Shown here in pieces: positions 1 through 11,849 of a stretch of 64,000 nt of DNA. Source of the stretch: Pseudeuparius sepicola. Its lineage: Eukaryota; Arthropoda; Insecta; Coleoptera; Anthribidae. The position numbers were made by a program, and so were the translations under genes. The notes under the pieces are model-generated. The model saw only the letters and a list, made by a program, of their open reading frames with translations. It ran no database searches and was not told where the DNA came from. The DNA is taken from NCBI GenBank assembly GCA_963920635.1, contig OY987299.1, forward strand, positions 123,567,373 through 123,631,372. The letters are read 5' to 3'. Position 1 is the first letter of the stretch; every line of letters begins with the position of its first letter.

Positions 1-931
1 AAAAATGAAAAAAGTTCCTATAAACACGGCCTCAAAAAAGACCCCTAAGGGGGCTATAGCCCCCGAAATGGACACTTTAGCAAACGGTTTTTTCTAAATA
101 TTTCCAGAACGAACAAAGTTAAAATTATGAAATTTGGTGTGTGATATAACTATGAGATTTGACGTTTACCGAGGTAGAGATAGTTTGACATTCTTTATTA
201 TAGGCGTCCCAAATAAGGGGGTTCAAGGGGTTAAAAATATCCCAAATTTTTTGTGCGCTTTTTTCATGATTTATTCTCCCAGGTATGCCACATACCAAAT
301 TTCAGAATTTTATCTTTGCCCGTTCTGGAAATATTTGGAAAAAACCGTTTGTCAAAGTGTCCATTTCGGGAGCTATAGCCTTCTTAGGGGGCATTTTTGA
401 GGCCATGGAACTTTTTCATTTTTTTGGGTCGCAGAACAAGCTGGTAAAATATCGCAGGCTAATTTCTAATACGCATTTTCATGGCCCTCTGCAAAAAAAT
501 TTCAATACGATTTTACTCGAAAACGGTGCACGCTATCAAAGTTCAACAATAGCACCATTTTTTCGTAGAATACCCTGAAATTTTATAATTTCATAACAAA
601 TTTGGGGAAAAAGCACACAAAAAAATTTAGGGCATTTTTAACCCCTTAACCCCCCCCCCCATTTAGGACGCCTATGATTAAGAATGTCTAACTATCGCTA
701 GCTCGGCAAATGTCAAATCTAACAGGTACATCACATACCAAATTTCAGAATTTTGTCTTTGTTCGTTCTGGAAATATTTAGAAAAAACCGTTTGTGAAAT
801 TGCCCCGTTCGGGGGCTATAGCCCCATTAGGGGGCAATTTTGAGGCCATGTTTATAGGAACTTTTTTAATTTTGTTAGATCGTAGAATACGCTGGTAAAT
901 TATGGCAGGCTAATTTCGGGACACCCTGTAT
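1..931. repeat. Foldback repeat with an extra internal arm copy
   Basis: The left arm (about 1-265) pairs with a right arm (about 600-900): the stretch around 88-124 recurs reversed around 762-790, and the segment around 180-260 recurs reversed around 600-695. A further copy of the arm lies in the loop at about 285-420, so the structure has been rearranged. The right end carries ACACCCTGTATA-like sequence near 920-931, typical of mariner-type MITEs. The short open frames here are not coding. The left boundary may lie outside the window. Confidence 0.6.
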
Positions 932-1305
932 AAACATGTGTCCTAAAATTCATCGTTTTAGATATATATATGGGGTGCTAAAATTTTCTCCGTCACTGAT
1001 TAAATCTCGATCTTGAAAATAATACATTAAAAAAAAAATAAAGAAGTTAAGGGGAAAAGATACAATTTTTAGAGAATATGAAAATTATCGAAAACGAAGA
1101 ATATTTTAACGTACCTACTTAAGTTACACCCTGTATCTCTTGTCAAATTATAAGATTTTCGCCATGAGACACCTTTCTTTGATAACTTTTTTATTTTTCT
1201 ATAATTTTTGTGTCAGATACGTACCTCAATAGATAAAATACCTACATTAGATCCTGTCAGAGGGAAGTGTAAAGATAAGTTAGTAGTGATTTTGCATTAA
1301 GTATG

Positions 1306-1786
1306 CAGTGACCGGCAGAAAGTTTGTACCAAAGTAATTTATTGTATTTTTCGTATTTATTTCGCAAGAGCCCTAACTACTGTTCAACCAAATTAATTTT
1401 TATGGCGTTAACGTTTATCATTACTCTCTGAAACGGAATTTGCATATCAAATAAAGTGGTTTTATTTTCTATACAGGGTAAATCATAAAAAAAAGCCGAA
1501 AAGGTTTTTTTAATTGAAACTTGAAACTTCATTGTTGGGCTTATCTTTTAATTCTAAACAACTTTTCATAGTACCTACATGTTTTCTCTAAAATTAAAAG
1601 TAATGGTGCTCTACTCTTGAGCCTTTTTCATATTTTCGAACCTCCCCCGTATACGAAATGAAATATTCAAATTTTGAAAACTACGTTGAGTCTGCAGGAA
1701 CACACAAACTTTTATCAATAATAAAATTTTCTGATAAATGTAAAATAAAAAAATCTCGTATGGTGCCTACTTTCTGCTGGACACTG
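1306..1786. mobile_element. MITE, CAGTGACCGG-ended family (copy 1)
   Basis: The left terminus CAGTGACCGGCAGAAAGT is matched in reverse by the right terminus (CAGTGTCCAGCAGAAAGT on the other strand). A second copy of the family is at 22375-22853, where a TA duplication is visible. There is no coding capacity. The internal sequence around 1600-1700 resembles arms of the element at 27463-28250. The family is probably mariner-derived, judged from the TA target and general structure. Confidence 0.65.
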
Positions 1787-4290
1787 ATTATAGGTATTTT
1801 TGTATCATTGATTAAGTAGGGTCCAGGGTTTAGGTACATAATGAAATTCCTGTTCAACTTTCATTGTTTATTAAAATTGCGTATGAACAGTGTAAAACAA
1901 TTTTAATTCACGTGATTGTGGCATTTACTTAATTTTATGTACTTTTTAATGAATGAAACAAAACTTTCTAAGTTGATCAACATGGGGTTAGGGGGATGTC
2001 TGGAATATATTCGCTATTAAGAACCGGGAGAGAAACTGGATCTGTTTGTCTTAAATATTTACACCTCGCTTTACGTGCATTGTTCAGTTTAATTAAACGA
2101 ATATTTGACTGTAAAGCAAACGTAAATGCGTTGTATAGTAACGAGTCATAGTTGGTAGTGGTATATCGTGCCAGAGTTTATCTACCAAAATTAAGTATTG
2201 GTTACTATAATATATAATATATATTATAGTAATATATATTATAATCTCAGAGAAGAGTCGAAATAATCTTTGTTACCCCGCATTCAAGAATATACAGGGT
2301 GTTCCAGTGAATAATAATATATTATCCTTTAGTGGATTATAAGTAGTAGCACAGACATATATAGCTTCGCATATATAGCGAAGCTTTATATGTCTGTGGT
2401 AGTAGGTATCTATGCACGTTATAATACCTCAATGAGGGGTTAATCTAATTAAAAACGTTTCTTCTCTTTGTAGCTTACTCGTTATTGGACACAGTAACAG
2501 TGTATATATAAAATATACATATATACTTGTTTTCATTGCCAATGTCATCAAATTTGTTCAAAATTTCTGAAAAAACACTCACCCTATCATTGAGAACATG
2601 AGATACCTACCCAAAACTTTTGAATTGCACGATATTTCTCCATTTTTCTTACTTTACAAGTTAAGTATACAAAAAATACGAAAAGCTTGTATTGAAATTG
2701 GCACTCTACCTTCCATTTGGTCATTGGTTTAATGCTTACGAAATAATTCTTATCTAAATAGGTCGTTTCTCACTATTGTTCCATGTCAAACTATTAAGCA
2801 AACAATTTGAGTTTTACACCAGTTAATAACAAAAATTAAGCGTGATGCATCTATTTCCTATTTCTGGATTTTATTTAATTATTTTTATTCCCTGATATTT
2901 TATTTACGCATTATCAACAACAATATCATAACATTAGCAAAACGTGTAACTCAACTCGATATCCGTTCAACAAAATTTACAAAATATCAATTATCAGTTT
3001 AAACAGATTTGTTTGTATAGCACCTATTCGCCTATGTACACGAATATTTATCTTTATATACCGCAGCGCACATGTACAAGTGGTTTTTGGGAAATATTTT
3101 GAACATCTAGCGATATCATCTACAAAATAAACTTTGATGTCCAATAGAATCTTTCTCCTACATGAACAAAAAGTAATATAGAAATTATGACCTGTACTTA
3201 AACAATTTTTCCGTTAAGAGTGAAACGTTTTACGCCCCTTTTTCTGATGTAAAATACAGGTTAGAATATCGACTTTACATTTTTGTACCTAAATTATTAC
3301 AAACTTAAGAACATAACATTTTTCAGGACACAATAATTGAAAAAGATGTCAGTTCGCAAATTCTTATCTTTAAAGCCATATGAATCTATACACAATATAT
3401 GCAGTATATGTATGAAAAATCTGAAATAACTATAATATTTACAACAGCGTTGCAGCCTTTGCAAAAAACAACGGAGTGCTTTTGCAAAATGCAGTGAAGG
3501 CAGACATTGATTTCTAAGATTTAGTGAACATTTAGTATGGTAAATGTGCAAAAATATTATTACATATTATTTTAATTTTTAACTAGTCATTTCATTATCA
3601 TTTATATTTTGCCCACTTACCACATAATGCTTGTATACTTATCTACACATTGTTTATATTTTTACAAAACAATATATTTTTATTTAAAAATTGAGTCAAC
3701 AGGTATTGAATTTATTTTTATATTTCATTTTTAAGGATTTAATTAAACAATAATTTATATTATCAACTGGTTATAGGTATTTTCCATCTTCTAAATAAAA
3801 ATACATCGTTATTTTATAGAAATGAAGATAAGGCATATTGTTTACACCATACACTACATTATTATTTTTTAGTTTTGTTAAAGAAAAGCCGACGCAAGTA
3901 GTTACATCATTTTCGCATATTTTTTTTGGCACAGCTATTGTTTATTAGCTCTTCCATGTCCTTATAAATATTTTGGTGGATTCATTTTGTATCTTATATA
4001 ATAACTGTATTTTTACAAAATAGTCGTATTGTAAAATATACTTTTCGTGTATTTACATTTTACATTTGGATTCAAACGCGTGCCTCGCCCTCTAGATTTT
4101 GCTAGGATGTGTCACCGATTGTCATATTTTAAACACTGTTTTTTTTTCTATTTTGTGACCACTAGGCTACTACAGGGATCCGAGCAACATAATATATAGA
4201 TAGATAATTTGGGAATTGGACATAGGGTTATACAGTGTGACCACTTAAAATGAAGACAATCTTCTGTAATTTTTTTGTTTTGGAGATATA
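1787..4290. other. AT-rich sequence without recognisable gene
   Basis: No convincing coding region, RNA gene or complete mobile element was seen. It contains AT-dinucleotide runs near 2205-2245 and a short perfect-type hairpin at 2350-2398. Probably plain intergenic or intronic sequence. Confidence 0.5.
2350..2398. repeat. Short hairpin, about 21-bp stem
   Basis: CACAGACATATATAGCTTCG is followed after a short loop by its reverse complement with a single mismatch. No flanking duplication is evident. It could be a tiny foldback remnant. Confidence 0.6.
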
Positions 4291-5664
4291 CATGGTGACC
4301 ATATTTCGAGTCTATGGATGGGGATCTTGGTTATCTTAAGAGATACGAGGTCGGTTAAATTGGGGCAAAGTTGCGGAATTTGATGCCGAGTAACATGGAA
4401 AAAAAAATTGGCTGGCCCTCCTCGTTTTGAAAATAACGCGAAAAAATTGAAAATTGCCGTTTTCGTTTTTATTTTTATTTTTTTTTAAACGAAAATGAAG
4501 GATTTTGGACATTTCTAAGTTAAACATTATTAAGGCACTTTTTTACAAAGAATCTAAATATGACGTCGCATTTTTTGGTCGCCTCCCTGGATAAAAATAT
4601 GACGATCAACTTTTATTTTTCTTATGGGCCGCCATATTGAATTTTTGCATTTTTGAAAAAGTTTTTTTTTCTGGTTAAAACGATATTATACACATTAAGC
4701 TTTACTTTGTTGTTGTTTAACGGTTCAGTAAAAATTCAGTTAATGTTAAATTTATTGATTAAATAACTCATAAACATAGGTACTTCGAGAGTATGGTCTG
4801 AGACCTTGTTATTTATTCGTCATTTTCCATATATAACACATTAAGACTAAAAAAGTCAAACTCTAAACGCAAGAACAACAAAAACCTAGACAAGTAGAAA
4901 ATCCTATTTTACAATAAATGTTCAATTTGTCCTCCTTTTTCCTCAAGGCACAATACAGCACGTTTTCTTAAATTGTTTATGGCTCGTCTAATATCCCTTC
5001 GTCTTCATTTATATTCGAGGAATTATAAATATGAATCATGTCACGCTTTTCTTCATGTGAAAATGACATTTTTTTCAGTAAAATAAAGTATGCGTTACAC
5101 TTAAAATTGTACTAAATTATCAAACGTTATGGGGCTTATGTTTCCAAGGCAGTCTATGCAAAAACGTCAAAATGGGGCTTACCACAGACCATATTATGTG
5201 GGGCTTACGTTTCCAAGGCACTCTATGCAAAAACGATTAATTTGATATTACGGCAAGAAAAACAAAGTAAAGCATATTGTGTGACATATCATTTTAACCA
5301 GAAAAAATCCTCTTTTCAAAAATGTAAAAATCCAATATGGCGCCCATAAGAAAAATAAAAGTTGATCATCATATCTTTGTCCAGGGAAGCGACAAAAAAG
5401 GCCAGGTCATATTAATTTATATTCGTTGTAAAAAAGTGCCTTAATAATGTTTAACTTAGAAATGTACAGCACCCTTCGTGTTCGTTTAAAAAAATAAAAA
5501 CGAAAACGACAATTTTCAGTTTTTTCAAAACGAGAAGGGTTAGCCAATTTTTTTACCATGTTACTCGGCATCAAATTCCGCGACTTTGCGGCAATTTCGA
5601 CCGACCTCGTATATCTTAAGGTAACCAAGATCCCCATGCATAGACTCGAAATACGGTCACCCTG
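4291..5664. mobile_element. Mariner-type element with long inverted repeats, internally deleted
   Basis: The ends read CATGGTGACCATATTTCG on the left and the reverse complement of CAGGGTGACCGTATTTCG on the right, each flanked by TA (4289-4290 and 5665-5666). The inverted arms extend about 400-450 bases (about 4291-4740 and 5250-5664). The centre holds a transposase relic in which only the two protein ends survive. It is a non-autonomous deletion derivative of a Tc1/mariner-type element. Confidence 0.8.
4909..5069 (-). pseudogene. Mariner-type transposase relic: N-terminus fused to C-terminus
   Basis: Reading on the minus strand from the ATG at 5067-5069, the frame begins MSFSHEEKRDMIHIYNSS, which resembles the start of the helix-turn-helix region of insect mariner-type transposases. 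About 25 codons later, in another frame, it ends INNLRKRAVLCLEEKGGQIE followed by HLL and a stop at 4909-4911, the usual C-terminus of the same family. The whole catalytic domain is missing between them. The family assignment rests on these motifs only. Confidence 0.65.
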
Positions 5665-7262
5665 TATATTTCCGAATTGGCACAGTTATATAGAACTCGA
5701 TGAGCTCAATCTTTATTATGGGCACTCAAATTAAATGTCAGCTGCTCGTCCTCGGTAATATTCACCAATATTCAATATTTTATTTCTCGTTAGAGATACC
5801 GAAAAAAAAATTATTAGGGAAAGTTGTTTAGAACCAAATGCTAAATTTCGGCGACATATATTGGCATTTTAGGTATTTCTTTGGTTGTTCCCCAATTTAA
5901 GTCCCAATTTTATTACCAAAGTTTCCAATTCAGGGTACTGGTATAGCTATCAAAACCATTGAAAATGACAGAGGTAATCTTTTAATGGTAATAAGTAATA
6001 AGATTAGAAGAAAACGAAAAAGAATTAAAATAAACTCATTATTTAAAAAAATGTGGCTGAAATTTGGCATTCGGGCAAAAAATTCGGTTCTGAACAATTT
6101 TTTACAATTTTGTTTGGTTATTGGTTCTATTCGCGAGGTCGTAGTAGGCTGGGGATGCACCTGACATTTATGTTGAATACCCCTGAAGATAGATCTCATC
6201 GAGTTCTACGTACCTATAACTTTGAAAAGTCGGAAATGTCTAAGCAAAAAGAAGTTAATTTAATTTCGTACAAGGGAAAACTGAAATTTTACAACGTGTC
6301 AAAAACTGAACTGGTATGATTGCAAGTAACAAATAATTTTCTTTGTCCTTTACTTCTCTTCGTAAATAACATTTTTCTGTCAAATCAATTGGAAGATAAA
6401 GTATGCATTATTTATAGCATTAGTTAATTTTTGAATTTACTAAAAAATACTCATATTGTTGCAATGGGTCCCTATATCGCTATTTAAAATACGACGATTA
6501 TAATATGCACAACCATTTTTTTCTTTCGAATAGCTGCAGGAGAAAAGACAACAGTAAAAGCAATGTTGCTGCTAAGCTGTACACAACAATTATTTAACAA
6601 ACGTTTAACAATTATGTGATATTCGAGGCTTTATTACAATGGTCTCTATGCATATTATAGATATAAAATGATTTTATCTACAAAGAAGTGTTCCTATAAG
6701 CAAAGCGGTAGGTCGAAGTTCACGAAAAAGAACGTGTACATTATCTAAATATAAAATTTTGCATTTTAAAAATTGCTTCAAAATAGTCTCTGCTGTTATT
6801 TTATAGAAAATAGTTAAGTAGGATATTTTTTTCTGATAATTCATTCGCTTATAGGAATATTTCCTATACCTACTACAGCTAAGAGAGCAGGATAGACGTT
6901 TCGAATGAACGCATTTCATCTTCAGCTTGTAGTGACGTCGCGTCTATCCTGCGCCGAACGATGTGTGATATGTAGTAGTTGTAGAGTGCAGTTCGATGAG
7001 GGTGGGAAATTTTCTTTATCGAGAAACGATAATCTGCATTTTCTCACTCCCATCGAACGTCATCTATTTTTTTATAGTCGTCACGCGCCAGTGGTCTCAT
7101 TACGGCTAGCCGGACGCTAACGTCTGCAGACGAAGGAAAATGAGGATTCTTCCGGGGGTTACGATCATAAAATCTACTCGGAGTAAAGTGTGGTTAATTA
7201 TCCGAGTTAAATTTTTGTTGTTTTGATGGGTTCGCCAAAGCCACCTCTACCCGCAAGACTTT
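5665..7262. other. No gene recognised
   Basis: Several short open frames overlap here but none resembles a known protein. A short inverted pair surrounds 6880-6950 (AGGATAGACG and its complement), and another may link 5690-5725 with 6190-6225. Nothing else supportable was seen. Confidence 0.45.
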
Positions 7263-7581
7263 GACTACGTTTATCTCGACGCGTTCGATCCGATTGAGAG
7301 AGGTTTGAATTCACTGGAGCGGACTCAAATAGACGGCGTAAACCCTACAGATTGAAATTCAATCAGATTTAAAATTTCAAGTCCAGCCGCTATTTCCAAA
7401 CAGAAGTTGGCCAGAATGTGCACCAACCTACTGTGGAATAAGTATAATAAGTTAATGTCCCTAGAGAGGATTGAAAACCGTAGGATTCAATACTGATGTA
7501 AACGTAGAATTATAAAAGATTTGACATAACTCTATCGGATCCATTTCAATCCGATCGAGTTGTCACGAGATAAACGTAGTC
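7263..7581. mobile_element. MITE, GACTACGTTTATCTCG-ended family (copy 1)
   Basis: The left terminus GACTACGTTTATCTCG is mirrored at the right end (CGAGATAAACGTAGTC), and the inverted similarity continues inward to a shared ATCGGATTGA. It is non-coding. A second copy that lacks the left terminus lies at 10249-10557 in the same orientation. The superfamily is unknown because no clear target duplication is visible. Confidence 0.7.
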
Positions 7582-7851
7582 TATGATTCGTGCAAGAATC
7601 GATAAAATTTTTGATAGTCCCCGACTTTTTAAACGAAAAAATGTGTTAAGTGCCGAACCCTAGAATCCTGCTAACAATTTTTTTTAATGTTTATCCGATT
7701 TACCGGAAAAAAATATTAAAATACAAAAGTTTCCGTCAATATCAGGAAATACATGTGGCAACGTGTTCCGCCGCAAGAATTTTCTGCGCACGCGCATTAG
7801 CTTCCTCTTAGCCGCTGTCAAATGCCAAGCCTACGTCAAAGTCAAAATCAA

Positions 7852-8031
7852 AAGGCTTTTAAATTTTTTTGAGCCTATCCAGTTTTTCATTGTGAACAAG
7901 TTTTCTTAATAACATTTTGATGCAAAGTGCACTTTTCTAAAAAAAAGTGGGAAAAATGCCAAAAAATCAAAGTAGGCCTAGACTTTCGAAATTTCGCAAA
8001 CCCTATGTGAACTCAATCTGGAGACACACTA
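7852..8031 (+). repeat. Dispersed repeat shared with 58172-58335
   Basis: About 150 bases around TCCAGTTTTTCATTGTGAAC are repeated in the same orientation at 58172-58335, and the right-hand tail (GTGAACTCAATCTGGAGACACACT) recurs near 58548-58572. The MITE at 8034-9096 is inserted at its right end. Non-coding, class unknown. Confidence 0.65.
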
Positions 8032-8033
8032 TA

Positions 8034-9096
8034 CAGGGTGTAACTAAACTGATGGTCAAAAATGAAACCACGTATTCTTGGAGTCAAAATAAGGGCACTT
8101 CTTCATATATTTTTTTCTCCTACGGGCCATAGTTTTTTTTATACAGAGCCTAGAAATTTAGAGAAAAATACACATATTTCTTAGTATCTCTAGAAGTATA
8201 CGAGATATTTTCTTCAAACTTGGCGTATCACATGAGCGGATGAGTTGTCAAATTTAAGTTTAATATTTTTTCATATTCTCAGCCGTTTTTTAATTATTTT
8301 CAAAGAACGGCAATGCTGCAATAAAAAAGTCACTTTAAGAATAAATCTAACAATCTGTGGATGTCAATTAAACTTGGCATTATTTGAATCATTTGGCTGC
8401 CAACTTTGCACCTTAGTATCAATATTTTGAAAAATTATATTTTCATTTGAAGAATTGGCTGATATGCACTTTTGCTAAGGACTTGCGAATGGCAATAATA
8501 AACATGCGGAAACGCATAGTTGCGTGTATTGAAAGAGACGGCGGTCATTTCGAACATTTAATAATTTAATTTTCTAATAGCAATACGTTTCTCTTATTAT
8601 TGTTTTTGCTTTTGTATTTTGTTAAATAAAGTTTAATTGACATCCACAGATTGCTAGATTTATTCTTAAAGTGACTATTGTTCATTGCAGCGTTGCCGTT
8701 CTGCGAATATGAAAAAATACTAAGGGATACTTTTTGTTAACCATTCTATTCACCACTCAAAACAAATTAAAAAAATGCGATTATACAGGGTATTCATATT
8801 TTTCTGAACTAATTAATTTTACTAACACCCTGTATCTCCGCAACTGGGAGCCTCAGAAGCTTCAAGTCAACCTTAAGTTTGACGGCTCATCTGCTCATGT
8901 GACACGCCAAGTTTGAAGAAAATATCTCGTATACTTCTAGAAATACTAAGAAATATGTGTATTTTTCTCCAAACTTCTACGCTCTGTATAAAAAAAACGA
9001 TGGCCCGTAGGAGAAAAAAATATATGAAGAAGTGCCCTTATTTTGACTCCAAGAATACCTGGTTTCATTTTTGACCATCAGTTTAGTTACACCCTG
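8034..9096. mobile_element. Palindromic mariner-like MITE
   Basis: TA-flanked element (8032-8033, 9097-9098) beginning CAGGGTGTAACTAAACTG and ending with the reverse complement. The inverted arms cover almost the whole element: 8034-8290 pairs with about 8700-9096, and an inner pair joins 8305-8375 with 8633-8705. No transposase coding sequence remains. It is inserted into the dispersed repeat described at 7852-8031. Confidence 0.8.
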
Positions 9097-9494
9097 TATA
9101 GTCTATTAACCCATTTTGTGGTGGTTTGGTATCCAGATATTGGGAAAACATGGTATCAGGTGTGGGATAAGCAGCGGTTCTGAAGTTCTAAACCGAATCG
9201 TATTATGTGGATGCCTATGAAGAAAAATATTTATTGTGTGCTAGTTTTCTAGTCTGGTCACGTACAATGTGGCTCATTTGAAATGCAAAGACACCCGTAA
9301 TTTTTATTTTTCATCAGATTTTAGCCGTTTTCTTTTTCTCTAAAGAAAGCTTTCAAAGAACTGTTATTTTGCTGCAAAATTTCAGGGCTTAATCTCAATT
9401 TTCAACGTTTACTACGATTTTTTTTTCATAAAAAATGACCAAAATCGTTTAGCGACTTTTTTACCTCAAAGCTACGTCATTGGGTTCGTCAAGG

Positions 9495-10218
9495 AGTTCT
9501 TAAATGGGACATACTAAGGTCGAATTATGACCGAAAATTAGCTTTTTTAATATTTGGGAAAATGGCCGCTGTGACGTCATCGATATTATTTTCCCAGAAA
9601 CATATCATTTTCCCCTATAGGTATATTGAAAGTCCCTATTATTCTCAACAACTTTTGTAGGAAAAGACTTCTGTATCTTTCAAAATCTACAGGGTCAAAT
9701 ATGTAAAAATATTGAATTTTTTCTAATCATTTTCCGAAATCTAGCTAGCCATGGAAACAATTGATAGTCAGAAATTATTTAAGAGTATGTTAGGGTGCCT
9801 TGTGCCCCTTAAATTTATTCAACTAGAATATTATTCTTTTTTTGTAACAAACAAATATAGCAGTAGCACAATCAAAAATACAAGAAATATTCCAGTCGAA
9901 TAAATTTCAGGGTGCACAAGACACTCTAACATACTCTTAAATAATTTCTGACTATCAGTAATTGTTTCCATGGCTAGATAGATTTTGGAACCATGTTTTT
10001 TACATATTTGACCCTGTAGATTTTGAACAATAAAAGATACAGAAAATCTTTTCCTACAAAAGTTGTTGAGAATGATAAGGACTTTTAATATACATATAGG
10101 GAAAAAATGGTATGTTTCTGGGAAAATAATATCGATGACGTCACAGCGGCCATTTCCCAAACATCAAAAAAGCTAATTTTCGGTCATAATTGGACCTTAG
10201 TATGCCCCATTTAAGAAC
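9495..10218. repeat. Near-complete palindrome (foldback element)
   Basis: AGTTCTTAAATGGGACATAC at the left end is mirrored at the right end near 10195-10218. Pairing continues almost to a centre near 9835-9845, so the arms are about 350 bases each with scattered mismatches. No conserved terminal motif or target duplication was found. It is non-coding, and its transcript would fold into a long hairpin. Confidence 0.7.
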
Positions 10219-10248
10219 TTTTTTTCGAAATTTTATTTTGAGTTTTCG

Positions 10249-10557
10249 TGTTCGATAAATTGAAAGAGATTTGAATTCACTGGAACGAACTGAAATTGAC
10301 TGCGTAAACCCTACAGATTGAAATTCGATCATATTTAAAATTTCAAGTCAAGCCGCTATTTCCAAACAGAAGGTGGCCAGAATGGCCAATATGCACCAAC
10401 CTACTGTGGAATAAGTAGAATAAGTTAATGTCCCTAGAGACGATTGAAAACCGTAGGATTCAATACTGATGATGTAAACGTAGAATTATAAAAGATTTGA
10501 CATAACTCAATCGCATCCATTTCAATCCGATCGAATTGTCACGAGATAAACGTAGTC
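10249..10557. mobile_element. MITE, GACTACGTTTATCTCG-ended family (copy 2, left end lost)
   Basis: About 310 bases match 7275-7581 in direct orientation, including GAATTCACTGGA and the right terminus CGAGATAAACGTAGTC. The left inverted terminus is replaced by unrelated sequence. It carries a small internal insertion relative to copy 1 (near 10380-10395). Confidence 0.7.
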
Positions 10558-10654
10558 AATAATAATTATTAAAATGACAAAATGCAAATAGCACAAACGA
10601 ATCAGGAAGCATAAAGGTTAGGTTGTGTGGAATCAATTATTATTAGGTAACAAT

Positions 10655-11019
10655 CAAGGTTAGTTTATAGGAAGCTTAGGACATTCCCCCACTCTTAAAC
10701 AAAACCAAAGGTGGTTCCTTTGCACTGGCAAAATCGCGCGACGGTGCCGCTCTCACCAGCTGGCCTTCAGCTTGGTACCAGTGGCGCATCAAAAGGGGCA
10801 ACACAGGTATTGAAAACAAAGTAAAAATACAAACGTAAAACAAAACTGCTATGCACCAACGTACTCCACAAAGTACCGTTATTTCATTGCACAAACAGGC
10901 AAAACAACATAAATATACGCCATAAACAAATGTTTAGGAAGTTTACTAAATTGCCAATTCACGTGTAAATGCTACCAACTTAAATTGGGCCTTTCGGTTC
11001 CTTCTGTAAACTAACCTTG
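10655..11019 (-). mobile_element. Unclassified CAAGGTTAG-ended DNA element (copy 1, short)
   Basis: The ends are CAAGGTTAGTTTATAGG on the left and an imperfect CTAACCTTG terminus on the right. The interior matches the longer copy at 18776-19976 in opposite orientation. It lacks the Harbinger insertion seen in that copy, so it preserves the empty insertion site. A stretch near 10740-10800 could encode RHWYQAEGQLVR, which is similar in both copies but is interrupted elsewhere. No target duplication is visible. Confidence 0.65.
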
Positions 11020-11596
11020 GTGCCAATAGCCGTCCTCCTTTTACAGTTTCAAGTGATCTCAAATCGATTCCCAATCACTTTGAGATCACATCAGCTGACA
11101 TCTTGTGTTCCTTTTACAAATGTTTAGTTGATTATGAAGTGATCAGTTTACGCAGCAAATCGATTTTTATGTAATTTGTGTTGGTTTTGAGTGTTTCTGG
11201 GGTTAAGGTGGTGAAAAATATTGAACAATTCATTCAAGGGTTAGATTATAGATAACGTGATCGTACACTGTTCCATTTACCAATAAAAATCATTTCACTA
11301 TCAGATCATTTCATGTTCATTTCACTTCAAATTTACTTGTGCAAAAAGCCAAAAGGAGGACAACTTATGATGTCATGGAGTTGCTGTACAGAAGATCATT
11401 ACTACCTTAAGGTATTTTGAAAGTTCGAAGACTCTGGGTATTTCCCTCGGCTTACGGGTATCTTAGGTGGCCCTAGTTGGCGACAGCAACCATCAAATCA
11501 ATTTCAAAACTCAAACCGCGCCAGCTTGACGATTACTCAACTCCGAGCCGACCCCACGACCGCGGCCCCTGACCATAACCCCCACCCCATCCCCGA
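11020..11596. other. Region downstream of the whirlin-type gene
   Basis: This follows the last exon on the minus strand and is expected to hold the 3' untranslated region. I found no convincing polyadenylation signal on that strand. There is a short hairpin (GTGATCTCAAA and complement, 11054-11092) and a possible inverted pair (GTCCTCCTTTT near 11031, AAAAGGAGGAC near 11352). Confidence 0.4.
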
Positions 11597-11758
11597 TCAG
11601 CAGTAGTCGGCGTCGTCGGCGGCCGCCGTGTCGTCCCCGTACTCGGCGGGGGGCGGGGGCGGCGCCGCGACGCCGGCGTCGCCGCCCACCGCCCAGCCGG
11701 GCGCGGGCGCCGCGACGGCCGGCCCCGGGGGGTCGCTAGGGGGGAGGCGCAGCAGGTG
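11597..11758 (-). other. In-frame 53-codon extension after the stop codon (candidate readthrough)
   Basis: Directly after the TAA at 11759-11761 the same frame continues for 53 sense codons to a TGA at 11597-11599. The predicted tail is Pro/Ala-rich and then acidic, ending in EYGDDTAAADDADYC. By eye 52 of 53 third positions are G or C, against about 89% of first and 68% of second positions, which is the periodicity expected of protein-coding sequence in a GC-rich gene. The AG at CCCCCTAG just inside could be a splice acceptor, but it would enter a different, arginine-rich frame. It may be a readthrough extension, a recently lost C-terminus, or chance openness in GC-rich sequence. Confidence 0.45.
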
Positions 11759-11821
11759 TTAGGCCTCGAGGAAGATCAGCGCCGTCGGTTTCGGCTCCGT
11801 GTTGCTCTTCTTCGCCTCGAC
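11759..11821 (-). CDS. Whirlin/dyschronic-type scaffold protein, last exon
   Basis: This exon follows an acceptor ending CCGCCGCAG and encodes VEAKKSNTEPKPTALIFLEA, then TAA. It is phase 0, matching the donor after the preceding exon (15078-15236), and completes the final PDZ domain. Vertebrate whirlin also ends within a few residues of its third PDZ domain, so a short tail is expected. Support comes from frame continuity, splice consensus and position, because the 20 residues alone are too few for recognition. The frame reopens after the stop (see 11597-11758). Confidence 0.75.
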   Translation of the reverse strand, partial: VEAKKSNTEPKPTALIFLEA

Positions 11822-11849
11822 CTGCGGCGGAAACGGATCGATCGGAAGG

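Noticed and set aside
10740..10800. RHWYQAEGQLVR as a host exon
   Set aside because: It lies inside the CAAGGTTAG-ended transposon, recurs at 19138-19180 and is interrupted in both copies.
11750..11758. CCCCCTAG as an alternative acceptor starting a different last exon
   Set aside because: The phase-0 entry gives an arginine-rich frame with no coding-type periodicity; direct in-frame continuation explains the composition better.
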